A stretch of DNA of 64,000 bases, from NCBI RefSeq assembly GCF_000014565.1, contig NC_008268.1:4840501-4904500 (forward strand). Direction: 5' to 3'. Shown in pieces: positions 1 through 10,146 of this stretch. This stretch comes from Rhodococcus jostii RHA1 (lineage in GTDB: Bacteria; Actinomycetota; Actinomycetes; Mycobacteriales; Mycobacteriaceae). Below the pieces are notes generated by a model that ran no database searches, was not told the origin of the DNA, and saw nothing but the letters and a program-made list of their open reading frames with translations. The position numbers were made by a program, and so were the translations under genes. Within the stretch, counting starts at the first letter, position 1. The number at the start of each line of letters is the position of its first letter.

Positions 1-546
1 ATCGACGGGCACCGGCTCAGCGACCCGGACATCGTCGGCGAAACCCTGCTGATCCTGATCGGCGGCGACGAGACCACCCGGCACGTCCTCAGCGGCGGCA
101 TGGAACAACTGATGCGTCACCCCGACCAGCATCAGCGGCTCGTGAACGACCCCGACGGGATCCCGGCGGCGGTCGAGGAGATGCTGCGCTGGTCTTCGCC
201 GATCAAGAACATGTGCCGCACCGTCACCCGCGACGTCGAATTCTTCGGAACCGACCTGCGCCAGGGCGAGAAGATGATGCTGCTCTTCGAATCCGCCAAC
301 TTCGACGACGCCGTGTTCGACAGTCCCGAGGTGTTCGACATCGAACGGTCGCCGAACCCGCACGTCGCATTCGGTTTCGGCACCCACTTCTGCCTGGGGA
401 ACCAATTCGCCCGGCTCGAAGCGAAGATCATGTTCGAGCAACTGCTGTCGCGGCTGCCGGACATGGTGCTCGTCGACGACGGCCCACTGCGGCGTCGTCC
501 CGCCAACTTCGTGTCCGGGCTCGAGGAGATGCCGGTGAAGCTCTAG
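1..546 (+). CDS. cyp142: Cytochrome P450 CYP142, steroid C26/C27 monooxygenase (3' part only)
   Basis: Only the last 181 codons are present; the gene enters from the left edge in frame 1. The I-helix motif GGDETTRH lies near the start, the EEMLRW K-helix follows, and the haem loop FGFGTHFCLGNQ places the proximal Cys at 391-393. The run from NMCR to the VSGLE-MP C-terminus matches what I recall of mycobacterial CYP142. That enzyme oxidises the terminal methyl of the sterol side chain so that beta-oxidation can begin. The location beside KstR2-regulon genes fits. The gene converges on the aldo/keto reductase across a hairpin. Family is certain; the subfamily rests on memory of the sequence. 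Confidence 0.88.
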   Translation: MDGHRLSDPDIVGETLLILIGGDETTRHVLSGGMEQLMRHPDQHQRLVNDPDGIPAAVEEMLRWSSPIKNMCRTVTRDVEFFGTDLRQGEKMMLLFESANFDDAVFDSPEVFDIERSPNPHVAFGFGTHFCLGNQFARLEAKIMFEQLLSRLPDMVLVDDGPLRRRPANFVSGLEEMPVKL

Positions 547-556
547 GCGCTCCGCG

Positions 557-602
557 CCCGTGCGCAGTTGACGAGTCTCTGGACTCGTTAACCACTCACG
601 GG
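557..602. terminator. Imperfect long hairpin between convergent genes
   Basis: Arms CCCGTG...ACGAGTC and GACTCGT...CACGGG close over a TCTG loop. The hairpin lies between the stops of cyp142 and the aldo/keto reductase, so it probably terminates both. Its arm and loop sequence (GTTAACCACT, GACTC) is shared with the hairpins at 2359 and 10089. Confidence 0.6.
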
Positions 603-614
603 CGGCGAAGCCGC

Positions 615-1496
615 CTACTCCGGTGCGTCGATGTTCAACTCGTCCGGGTGGGCTCCGACGCGGACGCCGTCGTCCATCGTCTCGATCTCGCTGAGGTCCT
701 GCTCGCTGAGCTCGAAATCGAACACGTCGATGTTCTCGCGGATCCGCGACTCGTGCACCGACTTGGGGATGACGATCAGCCCACTCTGCAGGTGCCAGCG
801 GATCAGCACCTGGGCCGGGCTCTTGCTGTGCCGGTCGCCGATGCGGGTGATGATCGGGTCGGTGAGCAGCGTGTTCGGCTTCGAGTCGTCGCCCCACCCC
901 GAGTTGCTGGTGCCGCCGAGCGGGCTCCACGATTCGACGGCGATACCGTGCTCGACGGCGAACGTCCGGATCTCCTGCTGCGCCAGATGCGGATGCAACT
1001 CCACCTGGTCGACCGCCGGAACGACGCCGCCCCGGTCGATCAGCAACTGCAGGTGACGCGGTTCGAAATTGCACACACCGATCGCCTTCGCGCGACCCGA
1101 CTCGGCGATCTTCTCCAGCGCATCCCACGTGCGGAGGATGCGGTCGTCGTCCTGCAGCGGCCAATGGATCAGGTAAAGGTCGACATAATCGACGCCGAGA
1201 CGTCCGAGGCTGGCGTCGAACGCCTTCAACGCCGGCTCGTAGCCCTGATCGGCGTTCCACAACTTGGTGGTGAGAAAGATGTCTTCGCGGGCGACTCCCG
1301 AGTTCGCGATGCCGCGGCCGACCCCTTCCTCGTTGCCGTATGCGGCGGCGGTGTCGATGTGCCGGTAGCCCGCCTCGTCCAGGGCGAACCCCACGGCGTG
1401 TTCGGTCTCGTCGTTGTCCGCCTGCCAGACGCCCAAGCCGAGCTGCGGGATGATGGTTCCGGAATTCAGCACGATGCTGGGTACTCGAGGACTCAT
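615..1496 (-). CDS. Aldo/keto reductase
   Basis: This is a 293-residue single-domain TIM-barrel NADPH-dependent oxidoreductase. The catalytic tetrad is visible: D48 (in HIDTA), Y53 (AAYGNE), K78 (TTKLW) and H111 (LIHWP). The NADPH-binding C-terminal region contains IPKSVHESRIREN. It resembles the 2,5-diketo-gluconate reductase/AKR5 type common in actinobacteria. The gene stands alone between cyp142 and the divergent HAD gene; a role in steroid metabolism is possible from position but unproven, and the substrate cannot be read from sequence. Confidence 0.88.
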   Translation of the reverse strand: MSPRVPSIVLNSGTIIPQLGLGVWQADNDETEHAVGFALDEAGYRHIDTAAAYGNEEGVGRGIANSGVAREDIFLTTKLWNADQGYEPALKAFDASLGRLGVDYVDLYLIHWPLQDDDRILRTWDALEKIAESGRAKAIGVCNFEPRHLQLLIDRGGVVPAVDQVELHPHLAQQEIRTFAVEHGIAVESWSPLGGTSNSGWGDDSKPNTLLTDPIITRIGDRHSKSPAQVLIRWHLQSGLIVIPKSVHESRIRENIDVFDFELSEQDLSEIETMDDGVRVGAHPDELNIDAPE

Positions 1497-1560
1497 GCTG
1501 TCCAGGCTATCGACTGTGGTGGGGTCGTGAGGGGTACATGCGCCCTGGCATCATGCGGAG

Positions 1561-2376
1561 GTGACGCAAATTCGGCTGTTGGCGACGGACCTCGACGGCA
1601 CCCTGCTGCGGTCGGACCGCACGATCTCCCCTCGCACCGCGCAGGCAATGGAGGACGCGCGACTGTCGGGGGTGGAGGTGGTGTGGGCAACGGCCCGCGC
1701 CCGGCACTCGGTCCACGAGCTGGCGCAGTCGTGCGGATTCCGCGGCAAGGCGATCTGCGCGAACGGCGCGGTGGTACTCGACCTGGCCGACGGAACCCCG
1801 GTGATCACGGCGACGACGACCATCGCGATGGCGTCGGCCGCAGCGGCCATGGACCGGGTGCGGACCCTGATGCCCGGTGTCGTGTTCGCGAACATCGGTC
1901 CGACGCGCTTCGTCGCCGAACCGGCGTACGCGGCGTTGTGCGAGTTCGCCGACCACCACCGGCACCCGCACGAGATGGCGCTGTCGGAACTGCTGCCCGA
2001 CATCGACGAGCCGATGGTGAAGATCGTCGCCCGGCACCCCGAGGTTCCCAGCGCGGAGCTGTACCGGGCGGCGGTGGCGGCCGGCGTCGACGGCGTCGAA
2101 CTGACGCACTCCGGGGCACCGTACGTCGAAATGGCGGCGTCCGGCGTGTCCAAGGCGAGCGCGCTCGCCGAGCTCTGCGCGGTCGACGGGATCTCGACGG
2201 AGGAGGTCGCCGTCGCCGGGGACGCCATCAACGACGTCCCGATGCTGACGTGGGCGGGCACGGCTCTCTGCCCGTCCAACGCGCTGCCGGAAGTCCTCGC
2301 CCTCGCCGACCACATCCTGCCCAGCAACGACGAAGACGGGGTCGCCAGCTACTTGGAGCGGCTCCGCCGCCCGTGA
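1561..2376 (+). CDS. HAD-superfamily hydrolase, Cof type
   Basis: A 271-residue Cof/class IIB HAD phosphatase. Motif I is DLDGTLL with nucleophile D10 and acid D12; motif II is the ATAR segment near residue 43; motif III Lys is in VSKASAL; motif IV is GDAINDVPML. Family members dephosphorylate sugar phosphates or cofactor phosphates in the cytoplasm; the substrate here is unknown. The GTG start at 1561 opens directly with the conserved beta-strand before motif I. The stop codon lies inside a large hairpin shared with convergent fadE33. Confidence 0.87.
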   Translation: MTQIRLLATDLDGTLLRSDRTISPRTAQAMEDARLSGVEVVWATARARHSVHELAQSCGFRGKAICANGAVVLDLADGTPVITATTTIAMASAAAAMDRVRTLMPGVVFANIGPTRFVAEPAYAALCEFADHHRHPHEMALSELLPDIDEPMVKIVARHPEVPSAELYRAAVAAGVDGVELTHSGAPYVEMAASGVSKASALAELCAVDGISTEEVAVAGDAINDVPMLTWAGTALCPSNALPEVLALADHILPSNDEDGVASYLERLRRP

Positions 2377-2426
2377 GTGGTTAACGAGCACGGAGACTCT
2401 TTAACCACGCACGGGCGGCGGAGCCG
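2359..2426. terminator. Bidirectional long hairpin (about 27-bp arms)
   Basis: The left arm runs GCGGCTCCGCCGCCCGTGAG then TGGTTAA; the right arm starts TTAACCACGCACGG and ends GGAGCCGC, with one mismatch. It overlaps the HAD stop codon (2374-2376) and ends just before the fadE33 stop (2428), so it can terminate both convergent transcripts. The core TGGTTAA...TTAACCAC recurs at 557 and 10089. Confidence 0.7.
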
Positions 2427-2427
2427 C

Positions 2428-3477
2428 CTACAGTCCGGTGGCGGTGGCCAGTTGCGGCAGGTACTCCCGCGGCTGCCCGAACAGCTGTGCGCTCCCGTGC
2501 GCACGTTTGAAGTGCAGCTGCGCGTCGTGTTCCCACGTGATCGCGATGCCGCCGTGCAGCTGGACGGCCTCGGCCGCGACGTGCTGCAGTGCCTCCGAGC
2601 AGTACACCTTCGCGATGACGGCGTCCTCGTGCGTCCCCGACAGCGCCGCGGCGTACGACATGGACCTGGCCGTCTCGACGAGGGCGTACATGTCGGCCAT
2701 GCGGTGCTTGAGTGCCTGGAACGACCCGATCGCCCGGCCGAACTGCTTGCGCGACTTCGCGTACTCGACCGTCTGCTCCAGCGCCGCGGACGCCGCACCC
2801 ACCTGTTCCGCCGACAACGCGACCAGTGCGACCGTGCGCAACTGGTCGACGAGGTCGGTGGGGGAGACGAGCCTGCGCGCCGCGACTCCGTCGAACACGA
2901 CCTCCGACAGCGGACGCGTCGGGTCCATCGCCGGGACGCGGCGACGCGTGACGCCGTCCGCCGCCGGGTCGACCTCGAACAATCCGGCGGACGTGGGAAC
3001 CAGGAGCACATCCGCGACGTCACCGCCGAGCACGTACGACGCCGTCCCCGACAGCGTCTCGCCCGATGCGGTGACCCCGAATCCGGACCAGCCGTCCGCA
3101 CCTGCCCAGCACAGCGCGGCGACAGTTCCGGCCGCGATGCCGGGCAGCAGTCGGGCGCACGCGTCGTCGTCCCCCGACAGCACCAGCGCCTGCGCGGCCA
3201 GCACGGCGCTGCCCAGCATCGGCGACGGCGTCAGCGTGCGGCCCAGTTCTTCCTGCACCACATGCACTTCCAGCAGCGACGCCCCCACGCCGTCGTATTT
3301 CTCCGGCACGGCCAGCGCGGCGACGCCGATCTGCTCGCACAGCTTCGACCACAGGGTGTCGTCGTAGCAGTGCTCGGTGGTGATCGCCCGGCGGACGGCG
3401 GCCGAGTCGGAATGCTTACCCAGCAGATCCCGGACCGACGACCGGAGCGCGGCCCGCTCCTCGTTGTCGAAACTCAT
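2428..3477 (-). CDS. fadE33: Acyl-CoA dehydrogenase, FadE33-like (sterol C/D ring)
   Basis: A 349-residue short acyl-CoA dehydrogenase. The C-terminal half holds the ACAD signature around EYAKSRKQFGRAIGSFQALKH and the LHGG segment. Such short steroid ACADs (FadE31/32/33 in M. tuberculosis) are reported to pair as alpha2beta2 heterotetramers that share one FAD site. The last gene of a minus-strand operon fadD3-echA-fadE31-fadE32-fadE33, it overlaps fadE32 by ATGA (start 3477, fadE32 stop 3474-3476). The assignment to FadE33 rather than FadE32 rests on gene order in M. tuberculosis Rv3562-Rv3564. Confidence 0.82.
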   Translation of the reverse strand: MSFDNEERAALRSSVRDLLGKHSDSAAVRRAITTEHCYDDTLWSKLCEQIGVAALAVPEKYDGVGASLLEVHVVQEELGRTLTPSPMLGSAVLAAQALVLSGDDDACARLLPGIAAGTVAALCWAGADGWSGFGVTASGETLSGTASYVLGGDVADVLLVPTSAGLFEVDPAADGVTRRRVPAMDPTRPLSEVVFDGVAARRLVSPTDLVDQLRTVALVALSAEQVGAASAALEQTVEYAKSRKQFGRAIGSFQALKHRMADMYALVETARSMSYAAALSGTHEDAVIAKVYCSEALQHVAAEAVQLHGGIAITWEHDAQLHFKRAHGSAQLFGQPREYLPQLATATGL

Positions 3478-4442
3478 GACGCCTCCACGAGCGAGTCGAC
3501 GACGCGGCCGCGGTGGTACGCCGGCGTGCCCCAGGCGGTGACCAGCGCCCGGACCTTGGTGAGCCAAAGCGACAGGTCGTGCTCCTGGGTGTAGCCGATG
3601 GCGCCGTGCACCTGCAGCGCCACCCGCGCCGCCCGGTACGCGGCATCCCCGCACGCGACCTTCGCCGCGGAGACGTCCCGGGAACTGTCGACGGACCCGT
3701 CCCGCACGGACAGTGCTGCACCGTGCAGCAGCGGCCGCGACATCTCCAGCCCGACCGCGACCTCGGCCAGGTGATGTTTGATGGCCTGGAACTGTCCGAT
3801 CACCTTGCCGAACTGCTTGCGCTGCTTGGCATAGTCGGTGGTCACGTCCAGCAGGGTCTGCCCGAGTCCCTGCAGTTGGGCGGCGGTGGCCAGGGCGCCG
3901 AGATCGAATGCGGGCGCGAAGTCGGCGTCGCCGAATGCGTCCCCGGCGGTCAGTGGATACAGCCGTCGCGACTGATCCACCGAGTTCTGCACCGCCCCGG
4001 CCTGTCCGAGGCTCACGGTGGCGCCGTCGACGAGCAGGACGAGGTCGGCCGAGTCGGCATCGACGGCGAACGGCACGTGCGGCGCGGCCGCGACCGTGGC
4101 GAGTGAACCGGAAGCCAACGCCGCCAACCGGTCCGGGCCCACCTGCGCGAGCAGGGCGGGCGCGACGGCCACGGTTTCGGCCACCGGACCGGGAACGGCA
4201 TGGCGTCCGAGTTGCTCGACGGCCACGACGAGGTCGACGGCGTCGGCGCCCAGCCCGTCGTGCTCGTCCGCGACGAGCAGTCCGTTGACGCCGGTCTCGG
4301 CGAGGCGCTGCCACACCTTCAGGCCCGGACCCGTGTCGCCTGTGTTCCACGACCGGATCACCGCCGGCATGTCCGCCTTCGACAGCAACGCGTCGATGCT
4401 GGAAGCGAAGTCCTGATGGGAGGAGTCGAGTGTGAATCTCAT
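3474..4442 (-). CDS. fadE32: Acyl-CoA dehydrogenase, FadE32-like (sterol C/D ring)
   Basis: A 322-residue ACAD with the family segment DYAKQRKQFGKVIGQFQAIKHH and a VHGAIGYTQEHDLS tail. It is shorter than the normal 380 residues, as expected for the partner subunit of a heteromeric steroid ACAD. The ATG at 4442 overlaps the fadE31 stop, and its own stop overlaps the fadE33 start, so the three ACAD genes are translationally coupled. It probably works with FadE31 in dehydrogenating CoA thioesters from the HIP pathway. Order-based naming, as for its neighbours. Confidence 0.82.
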   Translation of the reverse strand: MRFTLDSSHQDFASSIDALLSKADMPAVIRSWNTGDTGPGLKVWQRLAETGVNGLLVADEHDGLGADAVDLVVAVEQLGRHAVPGPVAETVAVAPALLAQVGPDRLAALASGSLATVAAAPHVPFAVDADSADLVLLVDGATVSLGQAGAVQNSVDQSRRLYPLTAGDAFGDADFAPAFDLGALATAAQLQGLGQTLLDVTTDYAKQRKQFGKVIGQFQAIKHHLAEVAVGLEMSRPLLHGAALSVRDGSVDSSRDVSAAKVACGDAAYRAARVALQVHGAIGYTQEHDLSLWLTKVRALVTAWGTPAYHRGRVVDSLVEAS

Positions 4443-5599
4443 CGATCCGCCTTCGGTAGGCCGAGCAGCCGCTCGGCGATCACGTTCTTCTGAATCTCGT
4501 TGGTGCCGGCGTAGATCGGCCCGGACAGGGAGAACAGGTAGCCGTCCATCCAGTTGTCCGCGAGCTCCGCCGAGGCGCCCTGCAATTCGAGTGCGGTCTC
4601 GTGCGTGGCGATGTCCCACTCCGACCAGAACACCTTGTTGATCGACGATTCGGCGCCCAGTTGCCCGCCGTCGGCCAGTCGGGTGACGGTGCCGAACGTG
4701 TTCAGCTGGTACGCGCGGGCGCCGATCCAGGCGTCGGCGACCTGGTTTCGCAGGTCCGTGTCGTCGGTGCGTCCGCTGTTCCGGAACAGCTCCACCAGCC
4801 GATCGACGGTCGCGAGGAAACGGCCCGGGCTGCGCAGCGACAGTCCGCGTTCGTTGGACGCGGTGCTCATCGCCACACGCCAGCCCTGGTTCACGCCGCC
4901 GATCACCCCGGACTCGCCGGGGTTCGCGGGGTCGTCCGGGACGAAGACGTCCTCGAGGAAGATCTCCGCGAAACCGGGTTCGCCGTCCAGCTGATCGATC
5001 GGGCGCACGGTCACGCCCTTCGAGCGCAGGTCGAACATGAAGTATGTGATGCCCTTGTGCCGCTGGGCATCCGGGTCGGACCGGAACAGTCCGAAGCCCC
5101 AGTCCGCGAAGCTCGCCCGCGAACTCCACGTCTTCTGCCCGTTCAGCACCCAGCCACCGTCGACGCGCCGCGCGGTGGAACGGAGCGACGCGAGGTCGCT
5201 ACCCGACTCCGGCTCCGACCAGGCCTGCGCCCAGATGTCGTCGGCGCGGGCCATCCGCGGCATGATGCGGGCCAACTGCTCGGCGTTCGCGTGCTCGAAC
5301 AGCGTCGGGGCGAGCAGGAAGATGCCGTTCTGGCTGACGCGTCCGGGCGCACCCGAACGGTAGTACTCCTCCTCGAACACCACCCATTCCAGCAGCGACG
5401 CGTCCCGTCCACCCCGCTCCTCCGGCCACGACACCACCGACAGCCGGGCGTCGGCGAGTGTGCGTTCCCACTCGCGGTGCGCCTCGAAACCCTCGGCGGT
5501 GTCCATCGACGGCAGCGGCTCGGCGGGAACGTTGTCGCGCAGGAAGGTTCGCACCTCCTCGCGGAAGGCGACGGTGGCGGCGCCGAACTCGAGATCCAC
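4439..5599 (-). CDS. fadE31: Acyl-CoA dehydrogenase, FadE31-like (sterol C/D ring)
   Basis: A full-length 386-residue ACAD: helical N-terminal domain, the AQAWSEPESGSDLAS FAD/substrate segment, and a C-terminal IYAGTNEIQKN. The usual catalytic Glu of YEGT motifs is Ala here, as in many steroid ACADs that take their base from elsewhere. It starts at GTG 5599 immediately beside the echA TAA stop. Full length plus two short ACADs downstream matches the FadE31 + FadE32/FadE33 heteromer arrangement. Confidence 0.84.
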   Translation of the reverse strand: MDLEFGAATVAFREEVRTFLRDNVPAEPLPSMDTAEGFEAHREWERTLADARLSVVSWPEERGGRDASLLEWVVFEEEYYRSGAPGRVSQNGIFLLAPTLFEHANAEQLARIMPRMARADDIWAQAWSEPESGSDLASLRSTARRVDGGWVLNGQKTWSSRASFADWGFGLFRSDPDAQRHKGITYFMFDLRSKGVTVRPIDQLDGEPGFAEIFLEDVFVPDDPANPGESGVIGGVNQGWRVAMSTASNERGLSLRSPGRFLATVDRLVELFRNSGRTDDTDLRNQVADAWIGARAYQLNTFGTVTRLADGGQLGAESSINKVFWSEWDIATHETALELQGASAELADNWMDGYLFSLSGPIYAGTNEIQKNVIAERLLGLPKADR

Positions 5600-6472
5600 T
5601 TACTTCGCCCCTTCGTTCGAGTTGCGTGCACTGGCCGCCATCGACTTGGCATCCATGCCGCCGAGCGGATCGGTGTCGATCTCGGCGTTGTGCGCGTGCG
5701 CGAAGTGGTGGAGGCCGAAGACGGAGTCCATGCCGTTCCGCATGCCCATCTGGTCCTCGCACTGGTTGACGGCCTTCTTGGTGAGCGCGAGCCCGAACCG
5801 GGGCATGGCGGCGATGCGCCCGGCGATCGCGAGCGTCTCCTGCTCCAGGTCCTCGCGGGGCACGACGCGGTTGACCATGCCCACCTCGTACGCGCGCTGC
5901 GCGGTGAACCGGTCGCCGGTGAAGAGGATTTCCTTCGCGAACCGCGGTCCGAGCATCCACGGATGCGCGAAGTACTCGACCCCCGGAATGCCCATACGTA
6001 CGACCGGGTCGGAGAAGAACGCGTCGTCCGACGCCACGATGAGGTCGCACACCCACGCCAGCATCAGCCCGCCGGCGATGCAGGCGCCCTGGATCATCGC
6101 GATGGTCGGCTTCGGGATCTCGCGCCAGCGACGGCACATCCCGAGATAGACCTCCATCTCGCGCGCGAACCGCTGGTCGCCACCCGGCTTGTCGACGTGG
6201 TCCCACCACATGACGGCCTTGTTGTCGTAGTGCACGTGATGGTCCCGGCCCGGGGTCCCGATGTCGTGCCCGGCGCTGAAGTGCTTCCCGTTGCCGGCGA
6301 GGACGATCACCTTCACGTCGTCGTCCTCGACGGCCCGCTCGAACGCGGCGTCGAGGGCGTACGTCATCACCGAGTTCTGGGCGTTGCGGTAGTCGGGGCG
6401 GTTGAGCGTCACGAATGCGACACCGTCACGCACCTCGTAGGTGACGACGTCACCCTCGTCCGGAACCGTCAT
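5600..6472 (-). CDS. Enoyl-CoA hydratase/isomerase family protein
   Basis: A 290-residue crotonase-fold protein. Oxyanion-hole segments are FSAGHD (65-70) and GACIAGG (129-135). It lies in the fadD3 operon, with an ATGA overlap with fadD3 upstream and direct contact with fadE31 downstream, so it should act on a CoA thioester in HIP degradation. M. tuberculosis has no gene at this place between fadD3 and fadE31; it is distinct from echA20, which lies near ipdAB. The reaction is not deducible: hydratase, isomerase and ring hydrolase are all possible in this fold. Confidence 0.82.
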   Translation of the reverse strand: MTVPDEGDVVTYEVRDGVAFVTLNRPDYRNAQNSVMTYALDAAFERAVEDDDVKVIVLAGNGKHFSAGHDIGTPGRDHHVHYDNKAVMWWDHVDKPGGDQRFAREMEVYLGMCRRWREIPKPTIAMIQGACIAGGLMLAWVCDLIVASDDAFFSDPVVRMGIPGVEYFAHPWMLGPRFAKEILFTGDRFTAQRAYEVGMVNRVVPREDLEQETLAIAGRIAAMPRFGLALTKKAVNQCEDQMGMRNGMDSVFGLHHFAHAHNAEIDTDPLGGMDAKSMAASARNSNEGAK

Positions 6473-8016
6473 TTCTTCTCCTCACGCAGAACGTTTTTCA
6501 TGACCTTCCCGGAGGGGTTCCGGGGGAGGGAGTCGACGAAGCGCACCGATCGGGGCACCTTGAAGTTGGCGAGTCGCTCCTTGCAGAACGCGACCACGTC
6601 GTCCTCGGCGAGCGTGACGCCCGGCTTGGCGACCACGTAGGCCCGCCCGACCTCGCCCATCCGCTCGTCGGGAACACCGATGACGGCAGACTCCGCGACG
6701 CCGTCGAGTCGGGCAAGGGCGTTCTCCACCTCAGCGGGATACACGTTGAAACCGCCGGAGATGTACATGTCCTTGAGGCGGTCGGTGATGTCGACGTAAC
6801 CGCGGTCGTCCAGGGTGCCGACGTCGCCGGTATGCAGCCAGCCGTCCGCATCGATGGTCTTGGCAGTCGATTCGGGGTCGTCGAGGTAACCGAGCATCAC
6901 GTTCTCGCCGCGCACCAGGATCTCGCCCTGGTCGCCGATCCGGACCTCCATCCCGGGGATGGCGCGACCCGACGTGGTCGAGACGGTCACCGGGTCGTCG
7001 TCGGTCCGGCACATCGTGACCACCACCGCCTCCGTCTGGCCGTAGGCGGTGAGGACGGCGTCGAAGCTCAGCTCCGACTGCATCCGTTCCACCAGGGCGA
7101 CCGGCACCGCGGCCGCGCCCGTGATCGCGACCCGCAGGCTGGACAGGTCGTACTTCGGCCGGTCGGGGTGGTCGAGGATCGACTGGAAGATCGTGGGGGC
7201 GCCGGGCAGCACGGTGATCTGCTCGTCGTGCACGGTCGCCATCACCTTCGGCACGTCGAACACCGCCATCGGTACCACCGTCGCCCCGTTCAGCAGGCAC
7301 ACCAGGAACCCCGCCTTGTATCCGAAGGTGTGGAAGAACGGGTTGATGATCAGGTAGTTGTCGTCGGAGGTCACCTCGGCGCACTCACCCCACGCCTGCG
7401 CGATGCCCACCGACTGCCGGTGCGCACTCATCACGCCCTTGCTGCGGCCCGTCGTGCCCGACGTGAACATGACGTCGGAGACGTCGTCGGGGGAGACGGC
7501 GGCCGCGCGGGCATCGGCCTCGGCACGCGTGTCCTCGTCGGCGAGGGCGAGGAAGTCGTCGAAGTCGAAGACGCCGGGCAACTCGGCGTCGCCGCCGTCG
7601 ACCGGAACCCGGACGACGGTCGGCAGGTCGAAGGTGCTCGACTCGTCGCGCAGCGACGCGTACCGGTCGGTGCCGAGGAAGTTGCCCGCGACCACCAGTG
7701 CGGTGGTCTTGGTGCGCTCGAGAATGTCGAGGGCCTCCGTGGCCGTGTACCGGGTGTTGATCGGGACGAGAGTCGCACCGGCGTAGTGGATGCCGAGCGC
7801 CGCGACCACCCAGTGATACGTGTTGGGCGACCACACCGCGACGTGATCGCCGGGCCGCACGTCCTGTGAGCTGAGTGCGGCGGCGAAATCGCGGACACGG
7901 TCGTGCAGTTGTGTGAAGGTCAGACGGACGTCGCCGTCCGCCACGGCTGTGAGCTCGCCGAATTCGCGTGCGGCCCGTTTCAGGGCGGACGGGGTGGTTG
8001 TCGGTTGTTCGGTCAC
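6469..8016 (-). CDS. fadD3: HIP-CoA ligase FadD3 (acyl-CoA synthetase)
   Basis: A 515-residue ANL-family adenylating enzyme. The P-loop-like motif FTSGTTGRSKG spans residues 184-194, the hinge contains YVDITDRLKDMYISGG, and the catalytic C-terminal Lys is K504 in SGKVMK. FadD3 activates 3aH-4-(3'-propanoate)-7a-methylhexahydro-1,5-indanedione (HIP) with ATP and CoA, the entry step of ring C/D catabolism. The GTG start at 8016 lies 15 bp from a KstR2 palindrome shared with divergent fadE30. Function is inferred from family and from operon content plus operator. Confidence 0.88.
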   Translation of the reverse strand: MTEQPTTTPSALKRAAREFGELTAVADGDVRLTFTQLHDRVRDFAAALSSQDVRPGDHVAVWSPNTYHWVVAALGIHYAGATLVPINTRYTATEALDILERTKTTALVVAGNFLGTDRYASLRDESSTFDLPTVVRVPVDGGDAELPGVFDFDDFLALADEDTRAEADARAAAVSPDDVSDVMFTSGTTGRSKGVMSAHRQSVGIAQAWGECAEVTSDDNYLIINPFFHTFGYKAGFLVCLLNGATVVPMAVFDVPKVMATVHDEQITVLPGAPTIFQSILDHPDRPKYDLSSLRVAITGAAAVPVALVERMQSELSFDAVLTAYGQTEAVVVTMCRTDDDPVTVSTTSGRAIPGMEVRIGDQGEILVRGENVMLGYLDDPESTAKTIDADGWLHTGDVGTLDDRGYVDITDRLKDMYISGGFNVYPAEVENALARLDGVAESAVIGVPDERMGEVGRAYVVAKPGVTLAEDDVVAFCKERLANFKVPRSVRFVDSLPRNPSGKVMKNVLREEKK

Positions 8017-8030
8017 TGGGCTCCCTACCT

Positions 8031-8052
8031 ACCTAGCAAGTGCTTGGTAGGT
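8031..8052. promoter_or_regulatory. KstR2 operator between fadD3 and fadE30
   Basis: Palindrome ACCTAGCAAG-TG-CTTGGTAGGT, 9 of 10 bases paired per arm. It contains the published KstR2 core AnCAAGnnCTTGnT. It occupies the 48-bp divergent gap, so binding would block both operons; HIP-CoA is the known inducing ligand of KstR2. Confidence 0.92.
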
Positions 8053-8064
8053 TATCTTACAGAC

Positions 8065-9281
<1,217 letters not shown>

Positions 9282-9285
<4 letters not shown>

Positions 9286-10085
9286 CACAGACATCCCCAC
9301 TCGCCACCGCGCCCGCCGAGACTCCGGGACACGACCTGCTGAAAGACAAGAAGGTCGTCGTCACCGCCGCGGCGGGCACCGGCATCGGCTACGCGTCCGC
9401 GCGACGCGCCCTGCTCGAGGGCGCCGACGTGCTGGTGTCCGACTGGCACGAACGACGGCTCGGCGAGACGCAGGAAAAGCTCGCCGCCGAATTCCCGGGC
9501 CAGGTGGTCGAGGCGCTGACGTGTGACGTGTCCAGCACGGAGCAGGTGAATGCGCTGATCGCCGCCGCCGCCGAACGACTCGGCCGGATCGACGTCCTCG
9601 TCAACAACGCCGGACTCGGCGGCGAGACACCGCTCGTCGACATGACGGACGAGGAGTGGGACCGCGTCCTCGACATCACGCTCAACGGAACGTTCCGCGC
9701 CACCCGCGCCGCGCTGCGCTACTTCAAGGAGGTCCCGCACAACGGTGTACTGGTCAACAATGCGTCGGTCCTCGGGTGGCGGGCCCAGCACTCGCAGGCA
9801 CACTACGCGGCCGCGAAGGCCGGCGTCATGGCCCTGACCCGCTGCAGCGCGATCGAGGCCGCCGAGTACGGCGTCCGGATCAACGCCGTCGCGCCGTCCA
9901 TCGCGCGGCACGCGTTCCTCGCGAAGGTCACCAGCGAGGAACTCCTCGACAAGCTGGCGTCCGGCGAGGCGTTCGGCCGCGCCGCCGAGGTGTGGGAAAT
10001 CGCTGCCACCATCGCCATGCTCGCCAGCGACTACACCACGTACCTCACCGGCGAGGTCGTGTCGATCTCGTCGCAGAGGGCGTAG
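9282..10085 (+). CDS. ipdF: Short-chain dehydrogenase/reductase, IpdF-like
   Basis: A 267-residue classical SDR. The glycine-rich cofactor loop is the variant TAAAGTGIG (28-36), followed by NNAG (108-111) and catalytic S162, Y175 and K179 (YAAAK). It starts GTG 9282 inside the fadE30 stop. The fadE30-SDR-kstR2-fadA6 order matches Rv3560c-Rv3559c-Rv3557c-Rv3556c, where the SDR is IpdF, an oxidoreductase of the HIP pathway. A KstR2 box and hairpin follow the gene. Name by synteny; chemistry by family. Confidence 0.82.
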
Positions 10086-10088
10086 CCG

Positions 10089-10136
10089 CCCCGTGCGTGG
10101 TTAACGAGTGTCTGGACTCCTTAACCACGCACGGGG
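10089..10136. terminator. Perfect 16-bp-arm hairpin after ipdF
   Basis: Arms CCCCGTGCGTGGTTAA and TTAACCACGCACGGGG enclose a 16-nt loop containing GTCTGGACTC. It directly follows the ipdF stop and precedes the KstR2 box, so it separates fadE30-ipdF from kstR2-fadA6. It shares arm and loop sequence with the hairpins at 557 and 2359. Confidence 0.7.
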
Positions 10137-10146
10137 CCGAAGGCCC

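Noticed and set aside
557..602. The long hairpins as insertion-sequence inverted repeats
   Set aside because: No transposase or target duplication lies between or beside them; each hairpin is a single compact palindrome.
213..2384. A 723-codon plus-strand frame spanning cyp142, the AKR and the HAD gene
   Set aside because: It crosses two terminators and three real genes in the wrong frames and has low-complexity Arg-rich sequence.
4601..6640. A 679-codon plus-strand frame opposite fadE31 and echA
   Set aside because: Antisense shadow; both real genes show strong ACAD and crotonase motifs on the minus strand.
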